The notes beneath the pieces were generated by a model. It had not been told where the DNA came from. It ran no database searches and worked only from the letters and a program-made list of their open reading frames with translations. From Leptospiraceae bacterium (lineage in GTDB: Bacteria; Spirochaetota; Leptospiria; Leptospirales; Leptonemataceae), in the NCBI GenBank assembly GCA_026418015.1, contig JAOACE010000021.1:167298-231297 (forward strand): a stretch of DNA of 64,000 nt, in the 5' to 3' direction. Below, piece after piece: positions 46,564 through 55,746 of this stretch (within the stretch, counting starts at the first letter, position 1; each line of letters opens with the position of its first letter). The position numbers were made by a program, and so were the translations under genes.

Positions 46564-47691
46564 CTATGTGGTATTGATTCTATAGACTTCATTTTTCTCG
46601 TCAAAGAATGGTCTTTGGAAAAATGGTTCTGTAAAAGGTACACGTAATACTTCCTCACCTTTACTATTGTATCCAACTGTTTCTTCTTTCTCTACTTTGA
46701 ATTTGGTAATAATTTGCGGAGAATTACCAAAAAGAAGCAATGCTGCTAACATTTTTTTATCAGAATGAACCTTTCTATATGTGTTTACTGCGTCCATTGC
46801 ATTAGGGCCAAATAATTGTTTTAGAAATTTTTCTGGAACATGCACTGGTGGTATATAGTATACATTTGGTTCTAATCCAAATTGAGGATACAAAGGAAGA
46901 GCTACTTTTTTAACGTGCACTAAATAATCTATTGGATTATCCTCGTCTATTTGATCTGGTTTAGAAAGCCATCCTTGCAATCGTATCTTACCAATGCAAG
47001 TTTGCACACATCTTGGTTGTTCCCCTTTTTCTAGCAATGGATAACAAGCTATACACTTTTCCGAAGTTCTTGTTACTATGTTATAAAATGTTTTTTTATA
47101 GGGACAAGCTTTTACACACTCTTTATATCCTCTACATCTTGTTTGATCAATTAGTACCACACCATCTTCTTCTCTTTTATAGATTGCATTTCTTGGACAT
47201 GCTGCAAGGCAAGCAGGATAAGTGCAATGATTACATATCCTTGCTAAATAAAACATCCATGCAGAATGAACATTCTTAAAGAAAGCACCTTTATTGATAA
47301 TTCCAGAAATTTCATCTTCTCCGATATTAGGACTTGTATAATCTTCGTCATCTGGTAAATATCCTAATACCCTTTCTCCTTGTGGTGCTGCTTCGAAAAC
47401 AGTTTTACCCTCGTAAGTATTTTTATTCCATTTTTGAGGTCCAAGTTTTTCAAGAATTTTTAAATCCCAGGCAGTTGGATAAAAACCATAAGGCTTAGTT
47501 TCTACATTATTCCAAAACATGGTTTCTTGGCCTTTTCCAGAAGTCCAAGTAGTTTTGCATGCTACTGAACATGTCTGACATTCTATGCATTTATTGGTAT
47601 CAAAAATGTATGCTACCTGTTTTTTTGGTCTATTTTCTTCGTATGGATATTCCATTGTTCGATTGATTTGCCAATTTTTAACCTTGGGCAT
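46564..47691 (-). CDS. Iron-sulfur beta subunit of the NXR-type molybdoenzyme
   Basis: 375 residues with four Cys clusters: C35/38/41/45, C153/156/161/165, C186/(Tyr189)/192/196 and C213/216/228/232. In the third cluster one Cys is replaced (CRGYKEC), as in NarH, NxrB and SerB-type subunits, so one [3Fe-4S] and three [4Fe-4S] clusters are expected. No signal peptide is seen; it should be exported together with the alpha subunit through Tat. An AAGGAG site precedes its ATG. It sits between the alpha and gamma genes. Confidence 0.92.
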   Translation of the reverse strand: MPKVKNWQINRTMEYPYEENRPKKQVAYIFDTNKCIECQTCSVACKTTWTSGKGQETMFWNNVETKPYGFYPTAWDLKILEKLGPQKWNKNTYEGKTVFEAAPQGERVLGYLPDDEDYTSPNIGEDEISGIINKGAFFKNVHSAWMFYLARICNHCTYPACLAACPRNAIYKREEDGVVLIDQTRCRGYKECVKACPYKKTFYNIVTRTSEKCIACYPLLEKGEQPRCVQTCIGKIRLQGWLSKPDQIDEDNPIDYLVHVKKVALPLYPQFGLEPNVYYIPPVHVPEKFLKQLFGPNAMDAVNTYRKVHSDKKMLAALLLFGNSPQIITKFKVEKEETVGYNSKGEEVLRVPFTEPFFQRPFFDEKNEVYRINTT

Positions 47692-47714
47692 ATAAAACTC
47701 CTTATTATGTTTTT

Positions 47715-50700
47715 TTAACTAATAAAGTTTCCTGAAATATATTGTTTTAACACTGGGTTTTCATCAGTTGGTGTTAAACCCAATTTTACTGGTTTCCATA
47801 CACCTACTCCATTTAAACCACCTGCTTCCGCTTTTGTTATTTTAATAAAAGATTCGCGTGGTGCTCCCGTAGGACAATGAACATCTGGTGCAAATCCTTT
47901 ATCTACGATTTGACCAATTAAATTCTTTCTTACAAGAGAATCTGTCATCAATGTTGGTTTTAAATAACCTCTCGTACAACTTTGATGAGAACCACTTCTA
48001 AATAAAGAAATATAACCTGTTTTAGTGTTCATTGCTAATCCATTGGGATTTGTTTTATTCCCTAATACAGTTCCATATGTTGCTGGTGACATATTATGCC
48101 ACATTCTTGTAACCCCTCTGGGTGTACCAGGATAGAACCTTACTCTACATAACAAACGAGCTATCTGATAATCTTTATTTCGTTTTTGCCATCCATGGAA
48201 GGGTCTATCATGAGGATCTGCATCCACATAGACATAATCACCATTTTCTAGTCCAAGTTCTTTTGCATCGAGTGGATTAACATCTATATAAGCTTCTGAA
48301 ATATAAGGTTTCCTTTTATCTAATCGATACATATCTCCAAAAGGACCAAACCATATGGATATAACATCTGTATCGTGGCCAAATGTATGAACACCATGTC
48401 TATATTTTGGTGTATGAAAAACAAATCGATATCCATCGTTCATTAGAGGATGTTTTGTTTGTTTTAGAGATTTCCAATCTTTTATAATATGTCTTGCTTG
48501 TCTAACATCACCGTCTAAATTCGAAGAAGAAACTCCGTAATTTTCTGGGGATTTTGGTTTTATTGCAACATGTGGTTTTGCTAAAATTACATTTGGTTCA
48601 TAAAAAGTAGAATCAATAGGTTCTCGATAAACAGGTAGATTCTCTCCAGATTCTATAAACTCTTTTTCCTCTCTATAAAATTCTAATCTACCAGTTTTTG
48701 TATAGAATGGTTTATCTTCGTTCGTTTGTTCCCAACCACCTGTTTTTGGTGTAGTTCTAGTCATCATTAATGTTGGAATTCCTTCTTTTGCTTTTTTTTC
48801 AATTTCTTCGAAATCGTACCCCTTTAAAATATTGCTGTTATCAATGATTCTTTGTAGATATACTTTTGTTTTATCTTGATAAACAAAATACCAATAATCT
48901 TCAAAACGTTTATCACCAGTTAATTTCGCTAGTGCTTTTCCAATTCCAGCTGTAACCTCAATATCCGCTAATGTATTATAGATACGTTTAAATGGAGTAC
49001 GTGGATATGCATAAAAGAAAGGATTTGTAACAGAAATGGTCATGTCAGGATGTTTAAATTCTGCCCAACTATCAACTGCAAATACTATATCAGCATACTC
49101 TGTGGAAGGTGTCCACCACCATTCGTTGATAGCTAAACATTCTACTTTCGGTAAGGTATTCATGATTAAATCGTAATGGCCTTTAATATTGCCAATTAAA
49201 GAGTTACTATTAGATACATGAATAAATTTTGTTGGAGTCGGAATATGGGTTTTTCCTGTAATTCTTTCTTTACCCATCCTAAGTAAAGAATCTCCATGAT
49301 TAAAATAATGAACTGATTCACCTTTCCAATATGGTTTAATTTTTACTGGTTTGTTCTCTTCTAATGTGATATTAAATGGATCTTCAAAGATATATGTTCC
49401 TAAACCACTAAAATATGCACCGCGATAATTACCTGCATAACTTCCTATATTTCCACCTGGTTTACCAATATTTTCTGTTAATGCTGCTAAGAAAAATGCT
49501 GTTCTATCTTTTAAATCATTGTTAAAGAATTGATTTGGTCCCATACCAAAGAAAAACAATGTTTGACCTTTATTTTTTACTAATTCATTGTATATTTCTT
49601 GAATTCCTTCTTTGGGTGCCCAAGTAATTTCGGAAACAGTATCAAGATCAAAATTATTCATTATATATTCTTTGTATAAATCGAATACAGGTCGAACTTT
49701 TATCTCTTTTCCATTAGCAAGTTTAACTGTAAAAGTACCTTCTAATGCAGCGTTTATATTAAATCTTTTTCCGTATTGATCTCGTGTAACAATTATAGGT
49801 TTTTTTGATTCTTTATCCCAAACTACATAATCTCCCCATTCTTTTCTTAAACTTTCTGATACTATTGGACCGAATTGTAAGGTTGGTTTGGGAGGTTTAT
49901 CACCTTCTTTTAGAACAACAATATTTTCTTTTAGTTCAGCTAATTTATATTTTGGATCGATATCGTTTGCTCGTAAGATTTGTAAATTATCTAAACGTAC
50001 CAAATAGGGCATATCTGTATATCTTTTTATAAATTCTTCACTATATGTTTTATTTTTTAAGAATAAATAAGCAAATCCCAAAATTAAAGCAGGAGTTGTT
50101 CCAGGTCGTACAACTAATCCATAATCCGCTTTATTCATCGTTGCACTATATTCTGCAGAAATTACCACTACCTTAGAGCCCTTTAATCTTGCTTCTGTAA
50201 GCCAATGAGCATCAGGCATTTTTGTCGTTAACCAGTTCATTCCCCATACAACTAATAATTTTCCATATTCTGCATTCGCTAAATCGAAATCATGGGTTTG
50301 TTGTCCTGTAACCATTGGATGACCTGGTGGTAAATCTGTATGCCAACTATAATTATCCCATCCTCTTGCACCTAGTGCTTTATCAGGTTCAACACCACGA
50401 ATTTTTGCATCTAAAAGTGCTAATGAATTTGCAAATCGATACTCAGCAAAAATTCTTGTTGCTCCCAATGCTGCCATTCCACCTCTAAATTTTAATGTTT
50501 GAGTTCCCGCCAATTTCATTGCATCGACCATATCCGGATCATATCCTTGGGCCAATAGATATTTTTTCCCTTGTTCTCCAGAGTATGTTTTTGCAATATT
50601 CTCTAATACTTTTGCTGTATAATCAAACGCTTCCTCCCAACTGATTTTTACCCAATCATCTTGTCCTCTTTTAAAATATTGTTCGGGTGGTTTACCTGTA

Positions 50701-51209
50701 TTGGGATCTCTTGGAAAGTCTGCTCTAATCCATTCTAAAAATCCTTTACGAATCATTGGTTCTTTTACTCTTCTATCACCATAGAATCTACGAATTAAAC
50801 TTAATCCTTTTTGACAACATCTAGGATCCCAACGATGGCTTGTCTTATTACCGTAGATATCCGTAGCTTTGCCATAACCAAAAGATGGACCTATACGCAC
50901 TGCTACACCATTTTTAACATAAACTTTTAATAAACAGTTATGAGTATCATTAGGTGCACACAAAAAGTGAAAAGTAGAATCATAACTATATAAATCACGA
51001 TAATGTTTTTCCCAATCTCGATTTGGATATCCACTCAAAGGATTATCGTGCTTAAACGGTTCTGTAAAAGCAAATAGCTGACTTCCTTTTAAAGAATTAA
51101 CTACTGCTGCCGTTCCTGCAACACCTAGTATTTTCAAAAAGCTTTTTCTTGTAATTTTAGGAGAAATACCCTTTACAGGTTTATCTGGCTTCTTATGTTC
51201 ATAAGGCAT
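47715..51209 (-). CDS. Catalytic alpha subunit, nitrite oxidoreductase/nitrate reductase type (DMSO reductase type II family)
   Basis: 1164 residues, the length of periplasmic NxrA rather than PcrA or SerA (~915). The N-terminus has a Tat-like signal, but with T20-R21-K22-S-F-L-K instead of RR. The Fe-S0 ligands lie in [13 protein letters not shown] (C84, C92) and DPRCCQKG (C131/132). [20 protein letters not shown] contains Asp292, the likely Mo ligand of type II enzymes. [28 protein letters not shown] and [20 protein letters not shown] closely follow NxrA of Nitrospira and anammox bacteria. Nitrate reduction or nitrite oxidation cannot be told apart from sequence. A GGAGG site precedes the ATG. 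Confidence 0.88.
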   Translation of the reverse strand: MPYEHKKPDKPVKGISPKITRKSFLKILGVAGTAAVVNSLKGSQLFAFTEPFKHDNPLSGYPNRDWEKHYRDLYSYDSTFHFLCAPNDTHNCLLKVYVKNGVAVRIGPSFGYGKATDIYGNKTSHRWDPRCCQKGLSLIRRFYGDRRVKEPMIRKGFLEWIRADFPRDPNTGKPPEQYFKRGQDDWVKISWEEAFDYTAKVLENIAKTYSGEQGKKYLLAQGYDPDMVDAMKLAGTQTLKFRGGMAALGATRIFAEYRFANSLALLDAKIRGVEPDKALGARGWDNYSWHTDLPPGHPMVTGQQTHDFDLANAEYGKLLVVWGMNWLTTKMPDAHWLTEARLKGSKVVVISAEYSATMNKADYGLVVRPGTTPALILGFAYLFLKNKTYSEEFIKRYTDMPYLVRLDNLQILRANDIDPKYKLAELKENIVVLKEGDKPPKPTLQFGPIVSESLRKEWGDYVVWDKESKKPIIVTRDQYGKRFNINAALEGTFTVKLANGKEIKVRPVFDLYKEYIMNNFDLDTVSEITWAPKEGIQEIYNELVKNKGQTLFFFGMGPNQFFNNDLKDRTAFFLAALTENIGKPGGNIGSYAGNYRGAYFSGLGTYIFEDPFNITLEENKPVKIKPYWKGESVHYFNHGDSLLRMGKERITGKTHIPTPTKFIHVSNSNSLIGNIKGHYDLIMNTLPKVECLAINEWWWTPSTEYADIVFAVDSWAEFKHPDMTISVTNPFFYAYPRTPFKRIYNTLADIEVTAGIGKALAKLTGDKRFEDYWYFVYQDKTKVYLQRIIDNSNILKGYDFEEIEKKAKEGIPTLMMTRTTPKTGGWEQTNEDKPFYTKTGRLEFYREEKEFIESGENLPVYREPIDSTFYEPNVILAKPHVAIKPKSPENYGVSSSNLDGDVRQARHIIKDWKSLKQTKHPLMNDGYRFVFHTPKYRHGVHTFGHDTDVISIWFGPFGDMYRLDKRKPYISEAYIDVNPLDAKELGLENGDYVYVDADPHDRPFHGWQKRNKDYQIARLLCRVRFYPGTPRGVTRMWHNMSPATYGTVLGNKTNPNGLAMNTKTGYISLFRSGSHQSCTRGYLKPTLMTDSLVRKNLIGQIVDKGFAPDVHCPTGAPRESFIKITKAEAGGLNGVGVWKPVKLGLTPTDENPVLKQYISGNFIS

Positions 51210-51274
51210 AAAGTACCTCCTTAATTTAATTATATTTTTAGTAGTCTTTAATATTTAAATTAAAAAACTATTTA

Positions 51275-51303
51275 ATCGTAATACAAAGTAATAAAAATTG
51301 CAA
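51275..51303 (-). promoter_or_regulatory. Weak candidate promoter of the NXR-type operon
   Basis: Minus strand TTGCAA (51298-51303), 17 bases, TACGAT (51275-51280), each 4 of 6 to consensus. A leader of about 60 bases would follow, containing the GGAGG site. A weak promoter that needs an activator is plausible for a respiratory operon. Confidence 0.3.
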
Positions 51304-51365
51304 GAAAAAAATATTAAGACAAACAAAAATCCAAAAATTTTTTTTCTATTTTGAGATTATTTTTC

Positions 51366-51379
51366 ATCAAAGCATTGAT
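51366..51379. promoter_or_regulatory. Inverted repeat, possible operator in the divergent intergenic region
   Basis: ATCAA-AGCA-TTGAT is a perfect 5+4+5 inverted repeat in the 222-base gap between the molybdoenzyme operon and the SGNH-like gene. It has the same half sites as an FNR box but facing outward, so it is not a normal FNR site. Another regulator could bind it. Confidence 0.28.
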
Positions 51380-51431
51380 TATTATTGAATTTCATTGACC
51401 ATAAAGTCATTTCAAAAAGTAAAGAATTCTA

Positions 51432-52571
51432 ATGAAAAGTAGTACAAAAGAATTGTTAAAATTTTTTACTCACCCGATTTTTTATATACCAATAAGTTTA
51501 ATCTTTTTTCTAGAAATCTTTTTAAGAACTGGAATTTATGATTCTTTTTTAAAACCACTATCCTATGCTGCTAACATAAACAGAATCAAATCTATCGTAA
51601 AAAACAGTTCTATTGATCCAAATGTATTAGTGGTTGGAACATCTGTTCCTTATCAAGGTTTGTTATTAAATGATTTAAACGATTATTCGAAAAAAGATCA
51701 AGTGAATGTTGTATTTCAGAGCATTGCAACACAAGGTGCTTTTTTGGTAACTCAAAATATGTTATTAAATTATACATTAAGAGAACGTGATAATATAAAA
51801 TATATGATTCATTTTGCAGATTTAGATTTTCCTTGGCAGCAACGTTATGATTTGGAATTAGCAAACCGCTCTATGCTTGCTCAGTTTGATATTTCCGAAA
51901 CCATTTTTATCCTAAAAGAATATGAATACATCATAAAACCCGAAGATTATCGATTCTTTTACATAAAAATTTTAACTTACCAAAAAGATTTAAGGGATTT
52001 TTTTCTTAACCCATTAGGTAGGTTTAAATCCTTATCAAGATCCAGAAAACAACTTTCACAAGATTATAGCTTTATCAACAACAACGATTATGCACTTGGT
52101 TATTATGGAAGTACCGTAGAAGAATGTATAAACAATGCAATCAAAGGTATTCCTTATTTTAAAGATAATCAACAAATTACTGATGAACCACATCGAACAG
52201 CAGTATTAGATACTTGTAAAATGGCAAATTACGATCCATACGATGACCCAGGAAGGTTGACTTGGGAAAATTTATTTTATATACGTTTGAACCATTTATA
52301 CCAAACAGCATTCAAAAATGGTTTAAAAATCATTACGATTCTTCCGCCTTATTCTATTTTTATGCAAAAAACAAGAGACGAAAAAAAAGCTCAATTTTGG
52401 GTAGAAACAATTCATAAAATTGATCCAAATATTATCATCCTCGACCATCGTTTTGTGTTAGATGACGATAAAAACCTTTTTTATTTCTACGATACGATAC
52501 ATCTAAATCGAGTTGGTGCAGAAAAATATACTCAAATATTTTATAAAGATATTATAAAATTTATCAAATAA
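51432..52571 (+). CDS. Membrane-anchored SGNH-hydrolase-like protein (DUF1574-like)
   Basis: 379 residues. One N-terminal membrane helix (about 15-32) is followed by a periplasmic alpha/beta domain. VLVVGTSVPYQG (Ser71) resembles the GDSL/SGNH nucleophile block, and YDTIHLNRVGAEKY near the end gives the Asp354/His357 pair of such enzymes. DUF1574 proteins of Leptospira and AlgX/DltD-type O-acetylation proteins share this plan. It may modify surface polysaccharide or lipid. It is divergent from the molybdoenzyme operon, with which no functional link is obvious. Confidence 0.58.
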   Translation: MKSSTKELLKFFTHPIFYIPISLIFFLEIFLRTGIYDSFLKPLSYAANINRIKSIVKNSSIDPNVLVVGTSVPYQGLLLNDLNDYSKKDQVNVVFQSIATQGAFLVTQNMLLNYTLRERDNIKYMIHFADLDFPWQQRYDLELANRSMLAQFDISETIFILKEYEYIIKPEDYRFFYIKILTYQKDLRDFFLNPLGRFKSLSRSRKQLSQDYSFINNNDYALGYYGSTVEECINNAIKGIPYFKDNQQITDEPHRTAVLDTCKMANYDPYDDPGRLTWENLFYIRLNHLYQTAFKNGLKIITILPPYSIFMQKTRDEKKAQFWVETIHKIDPNIIILDHRFVLDDDKNLFYFYDTIHLNRVGAEKYTQIFYKDIIKFIK

Positions 52572-52637
52572 TTAGAGGAAATTTGTAAATGATATTGAGT
52601 CTCAAATTAAACTATTTTTGTAGTTTTTGACAATTTT

Positions 52638-52668
52638 TTGACAATTTTTTATTTTAATATGATATAAT
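52638..52668 (+). promoter_or_regulatory. Promoter of hemA with extended -10 box
   Basis: TATAAT at 52663-52668 is preceded by TGA, an extended -10 element. TTGACA at 52638-52643 lies 19 bases upstream, and a second TTGACA at 52627-52632 belongs to an 11-base direct repeat (TTTTTGACAAT). The spacing is long, so the extended -10 may carry the activity. Confidence 0.52.
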
Positions 52669-52697
52669 CTAAAATAAATTTGATGATGGAGTAATGT

Positions 52698-53939
52698 ATG
52701 AATCGCTTAGGTGTAATTAAAGTAAGCCACGAAATGATGGATAATATAGAATTACTTACTCCATGGAAAGAATCTCTCGATTTCGAAAAAGTAAAAGAAA
52801 TTATTGCAAAATCACCTTATAAAATCGATGGATTTGTATTTTTATCCACATGTAATCGCGTAGAAATTATCTATAAAATACATAACTCCGTAGAGCATTT
52901 GCGTTTTTACGAATACATGTTAGGAAAACTTCCAAGCATAGCAATTCATCCGGAACATATTACTGGAAGGCCAGTTATAACTCATCTTTTAAAATTATGT
53001 TCGGGACTTGAATCTATGGTGCTTGGCGAAACAGAAATTCGATATCAAGTTAAAGAAGCTTTAAAAAAAAGTATAGAAGAAAATGTAATCGATTCTTCTT
53101 TAAATCAATTGTTCCAATCCATATTTAGAGAATGTAAAGAAATACGAAAATACATTCCATCTAATATTCCTCTATCGATATCTTCTTTGGGTGTGCGAAA
53201 TTTGGAACAACAATTGGGCGGATTTGCATCTCATGATGAATATTTTGTTGTAATTGGTTCTGGACCAATCAGTAAGGCATGTGTTGAATACATAAAAAAA
53301 TGGGGCGGAAATGATGTTCTTTGGGTAAACCGGACAAAAGAAAAGATTCTTAACGATGCGAACCAATTAAATGTTATAGCTTTATCTTTAAGCGAGTTTT
53401 TTGACAAAGATTATTTCGAAAATCATTATCCCAAAAAGGTTTGTTCTATCATAACTGCTACTTCTTCTACTGAACCAATTCTAAAAAAGGATTTTGTTGA
53501 ATCGTTGAATAAAAATAAACTTGTAATCGTAGATTTAGCAATGCCAAGTGATGTAGAAGAATCTGTAAAAGAAATAGAAAATGTAGAAGTAATAAACCTA
53601 CAAACTATTAAAGAACAACTCGAAAGAAATAAAAAGCGTAGAGAAGAAGCAGGAAAATTAGCTCTTAACGTATTAGAAGAATCCTTATACAAAGTAGAAA
53701 CGGATTGGATTCGTTATATTTCGACACCAGTATTAAAAGAAATTCAAGAGAAAATCCATCTACATTCGCGTAAAAGATTAGAAAACTTATTCGAAGGTCA
53801 TCTTAAACATCTAAGCAACAGAGATAAGAGAATTTTATACGATTGGGCAATTAAATTTCACAGAGAAATGAACCGTATACACAGAGTTGGTATAGAAAAA
53901 ATTTTGCATTACTATTATAAAGAAAGTAGAAAGGTTTAA
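52698..53939 (+). CDS. hemA: Glutamyl-tRNA reductase
   Basis: 413 residues, the usual length. Motifs are FLSTCNRVEIIY (about residue 50, with the catalytic Cys), SGLESMVLGETEI, the NADPH domain VVIGSGPISKACVEYIKKWG and the C-terminal dimerisation helices. It reduces glutamyl-tRNA to glutamate-1-semialdehyde, the first step of the C5 route to haem, siroheme and B12. It begins with a clear SD (TGGAG). No other hem genes are nearby, though many haem proteins (for example the gamma subunit) depend on the pathway. It overlaps the convergent lipoprotein gene by 4 bases. Confidence 0.93.
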   Translation: MNRLGVIKVSHEMMDNIELLTPWKESLDFEKVKEIIAKSPYKIDGFVFLSTCNRVEIIYKIHNSVEHLRFYEYMLGKLPSIAIHPEHITGRPVITHLLKLCSGLESMVLGETEIRYQVKEALKKSIEENVIDSSLNQLFQSIFRECKEIRKYIPSNIPLSISSLGVRNLEQQLGGFASHDEYFVVIGSGPISKACVEYIKKWGGNDVLWVNRTKEKILNDANQLNVIALSLSEFFDKDYFENHYPKKVCSIITATSSTEPILKKDFVESLNKNKLVIVDLAMPSDVEESVKEIENVEVINLQTIKEQLERNKKRREEAGKLALNVLEESLYKVETDWIRYISTPVLKEIQEKIHLHSRKRLENLFEGHLKHLSNRDKRILYDWAIKFHREMNRIHRVGIEKILHYYYKESRKV

Positions 53940-54784
53940 CTACCATCAGCAGCACATCGAAAACCTAAGTGATGAAAAGGTTTATTATCAGGAAAATGAG
54001 CTCTTCTATTATAACCGTTAGCGAATTCTCCTTCCCACCACCAAGAACCTCCGCGTAAAACCTTTTTGTTATAACCAGGACAATTTAACTCGCCATTGCA
54101 TGGACCTTTGGGATTGCTTTTTAGGCATGCATCTCCACACTTTTCGTAATTTTCTGAATACCAATCATTAATCCATTCCCAAGAATTACCTGCAATATCA
54201 TACAAACCATAACGGTAAGCTGGTCTACTTCCTACATCCCAGGTTGTTTTTTTTCCACAACCTTCAATGCCATTTTCTTTGATAATTGCTTTTTCGCATG
54301 TTGCAATATCGTTTCCCCAAGGATAGATTTCTCCTTTTTCTCCTCGTGCTGCTTTCTCCCATTCTGCTTCTGTGGGAAGTCGCTTATTTTTCCACTTGCA
54401 AAATTCATTCGCCTGAAACCAATTTACCCCTACCATAGGTTGATTTGGATGATTAAATCCCATATAATTAGGTGCAGCAAAACTACAAAAACCTTTTTGA
54501 ACACATTCTTGATATTCAGAATAAGTTACTTCGAATCGATCCATCCAAAAAGCATCTAAATATACGATATGTTCTGGATAGGTATCTTGAATTTTTTTTC
54601 CAGTATCTTCTTCGATAGTATAACCATTAAACCCCATGATAAAATTTCCAGCTGGAATACAAGACATTTTACTATAATCTATGTTAGGGTTTTTCTTTAT
54701 ACATTGATCGTGTAGAATCATATTTTTGATATTTTCGATTTTACAAAAACTCATTAACAATAAAATAATAACAATCCGATTCAT
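53936..54784 (-). CDS. Formylglycine-generating-enzyme-like (SUMF1/FGE-sulfatase) lipoprotein
   Basis: 282 residues. The signal ends in LLMSFC (Cys14), indicating a lipoprotein. The SUMF1/EgtB fold is clear: CIPAGNFIMGF, DAFWMDRFEVTYSEYQECV, MVGVNWFQANEFCKWKNKRL, PTEAEWEKAARG, YPWGND, GSRPAYRYGLYDIAGNSWEW, VLRGGSWW and HLGFRCA at the end. Many members in spirochaetes are not sulfatase activators but ligand-binding or unknown surface proteins, and no sulfatase is nearby. A cluster of six Cys residues (about 218-240) is unusual. Role unknown. Confidence 0.85.
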   Translation of the reverse strand: MNRIVIILLLMSFCKIENIKNMILHDQCIKKNPNIDYSKMSCIPAGNFIMGFNGYTIEEDTGKKIQDTYPEHIVYLDAFWMDRFEVTYSEYQECVQKGFCSFAAPNYMGFNHPNQPMVGVNWFQANEFCKWKNKRLPTEAEWEKAARGEKGEIYPWGNDIATCEKAIIKENGIEGCGKKTTWDVGSRPAYRYGLYDIAGNSWEWINDWYSENYEKCGDACLKSNPKGPCNGELNCPGYNKKVLRGGSWWWEGEFANGYNRRAHFPDNKPFHHLGFRCAADGS

Positions 54785-54865
54785 AATTTCAAAGCATATA
54801 AAATATGTTTTCTCGTAAATTAAAATCTATAAAAAAATATTGATAATATTTTATTAATAAATTGT

Positions 54866-55744
54866 ATGGATATAGTAAAGATGGAACCAAATCAATACAA
54901 TATCTCAAAAGAAAAAATTGCCGAATATCTAAACCAGATAAAAGATTTAAACATTATTCCTCCAGTGTTGATACAAGTAATGGCATTACCTGATGATAAT
55001 GAATTATCTTTCAAAGAACTAAGTAATTTGGTACAAACAGATCAAATTTTGGTTGCAAGAATCATTAAAATTGCTAACTCTCCTTTTTATAATAGAGGAA
55101 TAGAAATTACCTCTCTACAAAATGCAATTGCACGATTAGGATTTCGATTAATACGTTCTATGATTGTTGTTGCAATGAACGATTCGATTTTTGCTCATGG
55201 AAATTATCGAAAGTTCCGCGAAGAAGTATGGCAACACTCTATTGCTTCGGCTATATATGGTTCAAAACTTGTTGAACAATTTTTGGGAAAACAAGAAGCT
55301 GATAAAGGAATTATTGGAGGGCTTTTACAAGATATTGGAAAAGTGATTCTAAACATGATCGATAGAAAAAAATATGTTGAAGTCCTTCGAGAATTTATAG
55401 AAACCAAAAGAGATATTCGACTAATCGAAATAGAAAAATTTCAAGTAGATCATCCAAGTATTGGTTATGCTGCATCCAGACTATGGAAATTGCCAGAATT
55501 TGTTTGTAAGATAATCGCAGATAGACATTTACCCATAGAGAAAAAAAGTGCCTTAGGAATTATTCTTAGTGCAACAGACATTTTGGTTCGAAAAGCAGGT
55601 TTTGGTTTATATACTGAACAACATCAAAACGAATTATTAGAATGCCAAGAAGCACTAAAATATGATTTAAATAGTCTAAATGTATCAGAAATACAAAACT
55701 ATATTAAAGATCACGAATTGTATAAATCTGTTTGGTATATGTAA
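54866..55744 (+). CDS. HDOD-domain protein
   Basis: 292 residues. The HDOD fold is visible: IPPVLIQVMALPDD, ELSNLVQTDQILVARIIKIANSPFY, LQNAIARLGFRLIRSMIVV, and GGLLQDIGKVILNM, where the usual His of HD is Gln, so phosphohydrolase activity is unlikely. HDOD proteins act as signalling scaffolds for motility, cell cycle or nucleotide signals. It is convergent with the receiver-cyclase gene, leaving two bases between their stops. Another HDOD protein lies at 60455-61324. Confidence 0.85.
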   Translation: MDIVKMEPNQYNISKEKIAEYLNQIKDLNIIPPVLIQVMALPDDNELSFKELSNLVQTDQILVARIIKIANSPFYNRGIEITSLQNAIARLGFRLIRSMIVVAMNDSIFAHGNYRKFREEVWQHSIASAIYGSKLVEQFLGKQEADKGIIGGLLQDIGKVILNMIDRKKYVEVLREFIETKRDIRLIEIEKFQVDHPSIGYAASRLWKLPEFVCKIIADRHLPIEKKSALGIILSATDILVRKAGFGLYTEQHQNELLECQEALKYDLNSLNVSEIQNYIKDHELYKSVWYM

Positions 55745-55746
55745 TT

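Noticed and set aside
51366..51379. FNR box before the molybdoenzyme operon
   Set aside because: The half sites point outward, unlike TTGAT-N4-ATCAA; kept only as an unassigned inverted repeat.
53936..54784. True sulfatase-activating enzyme
   Set aside because: The fold is clear, but it is a lipoprotein with no sulfatase nearby; only the family name is given.
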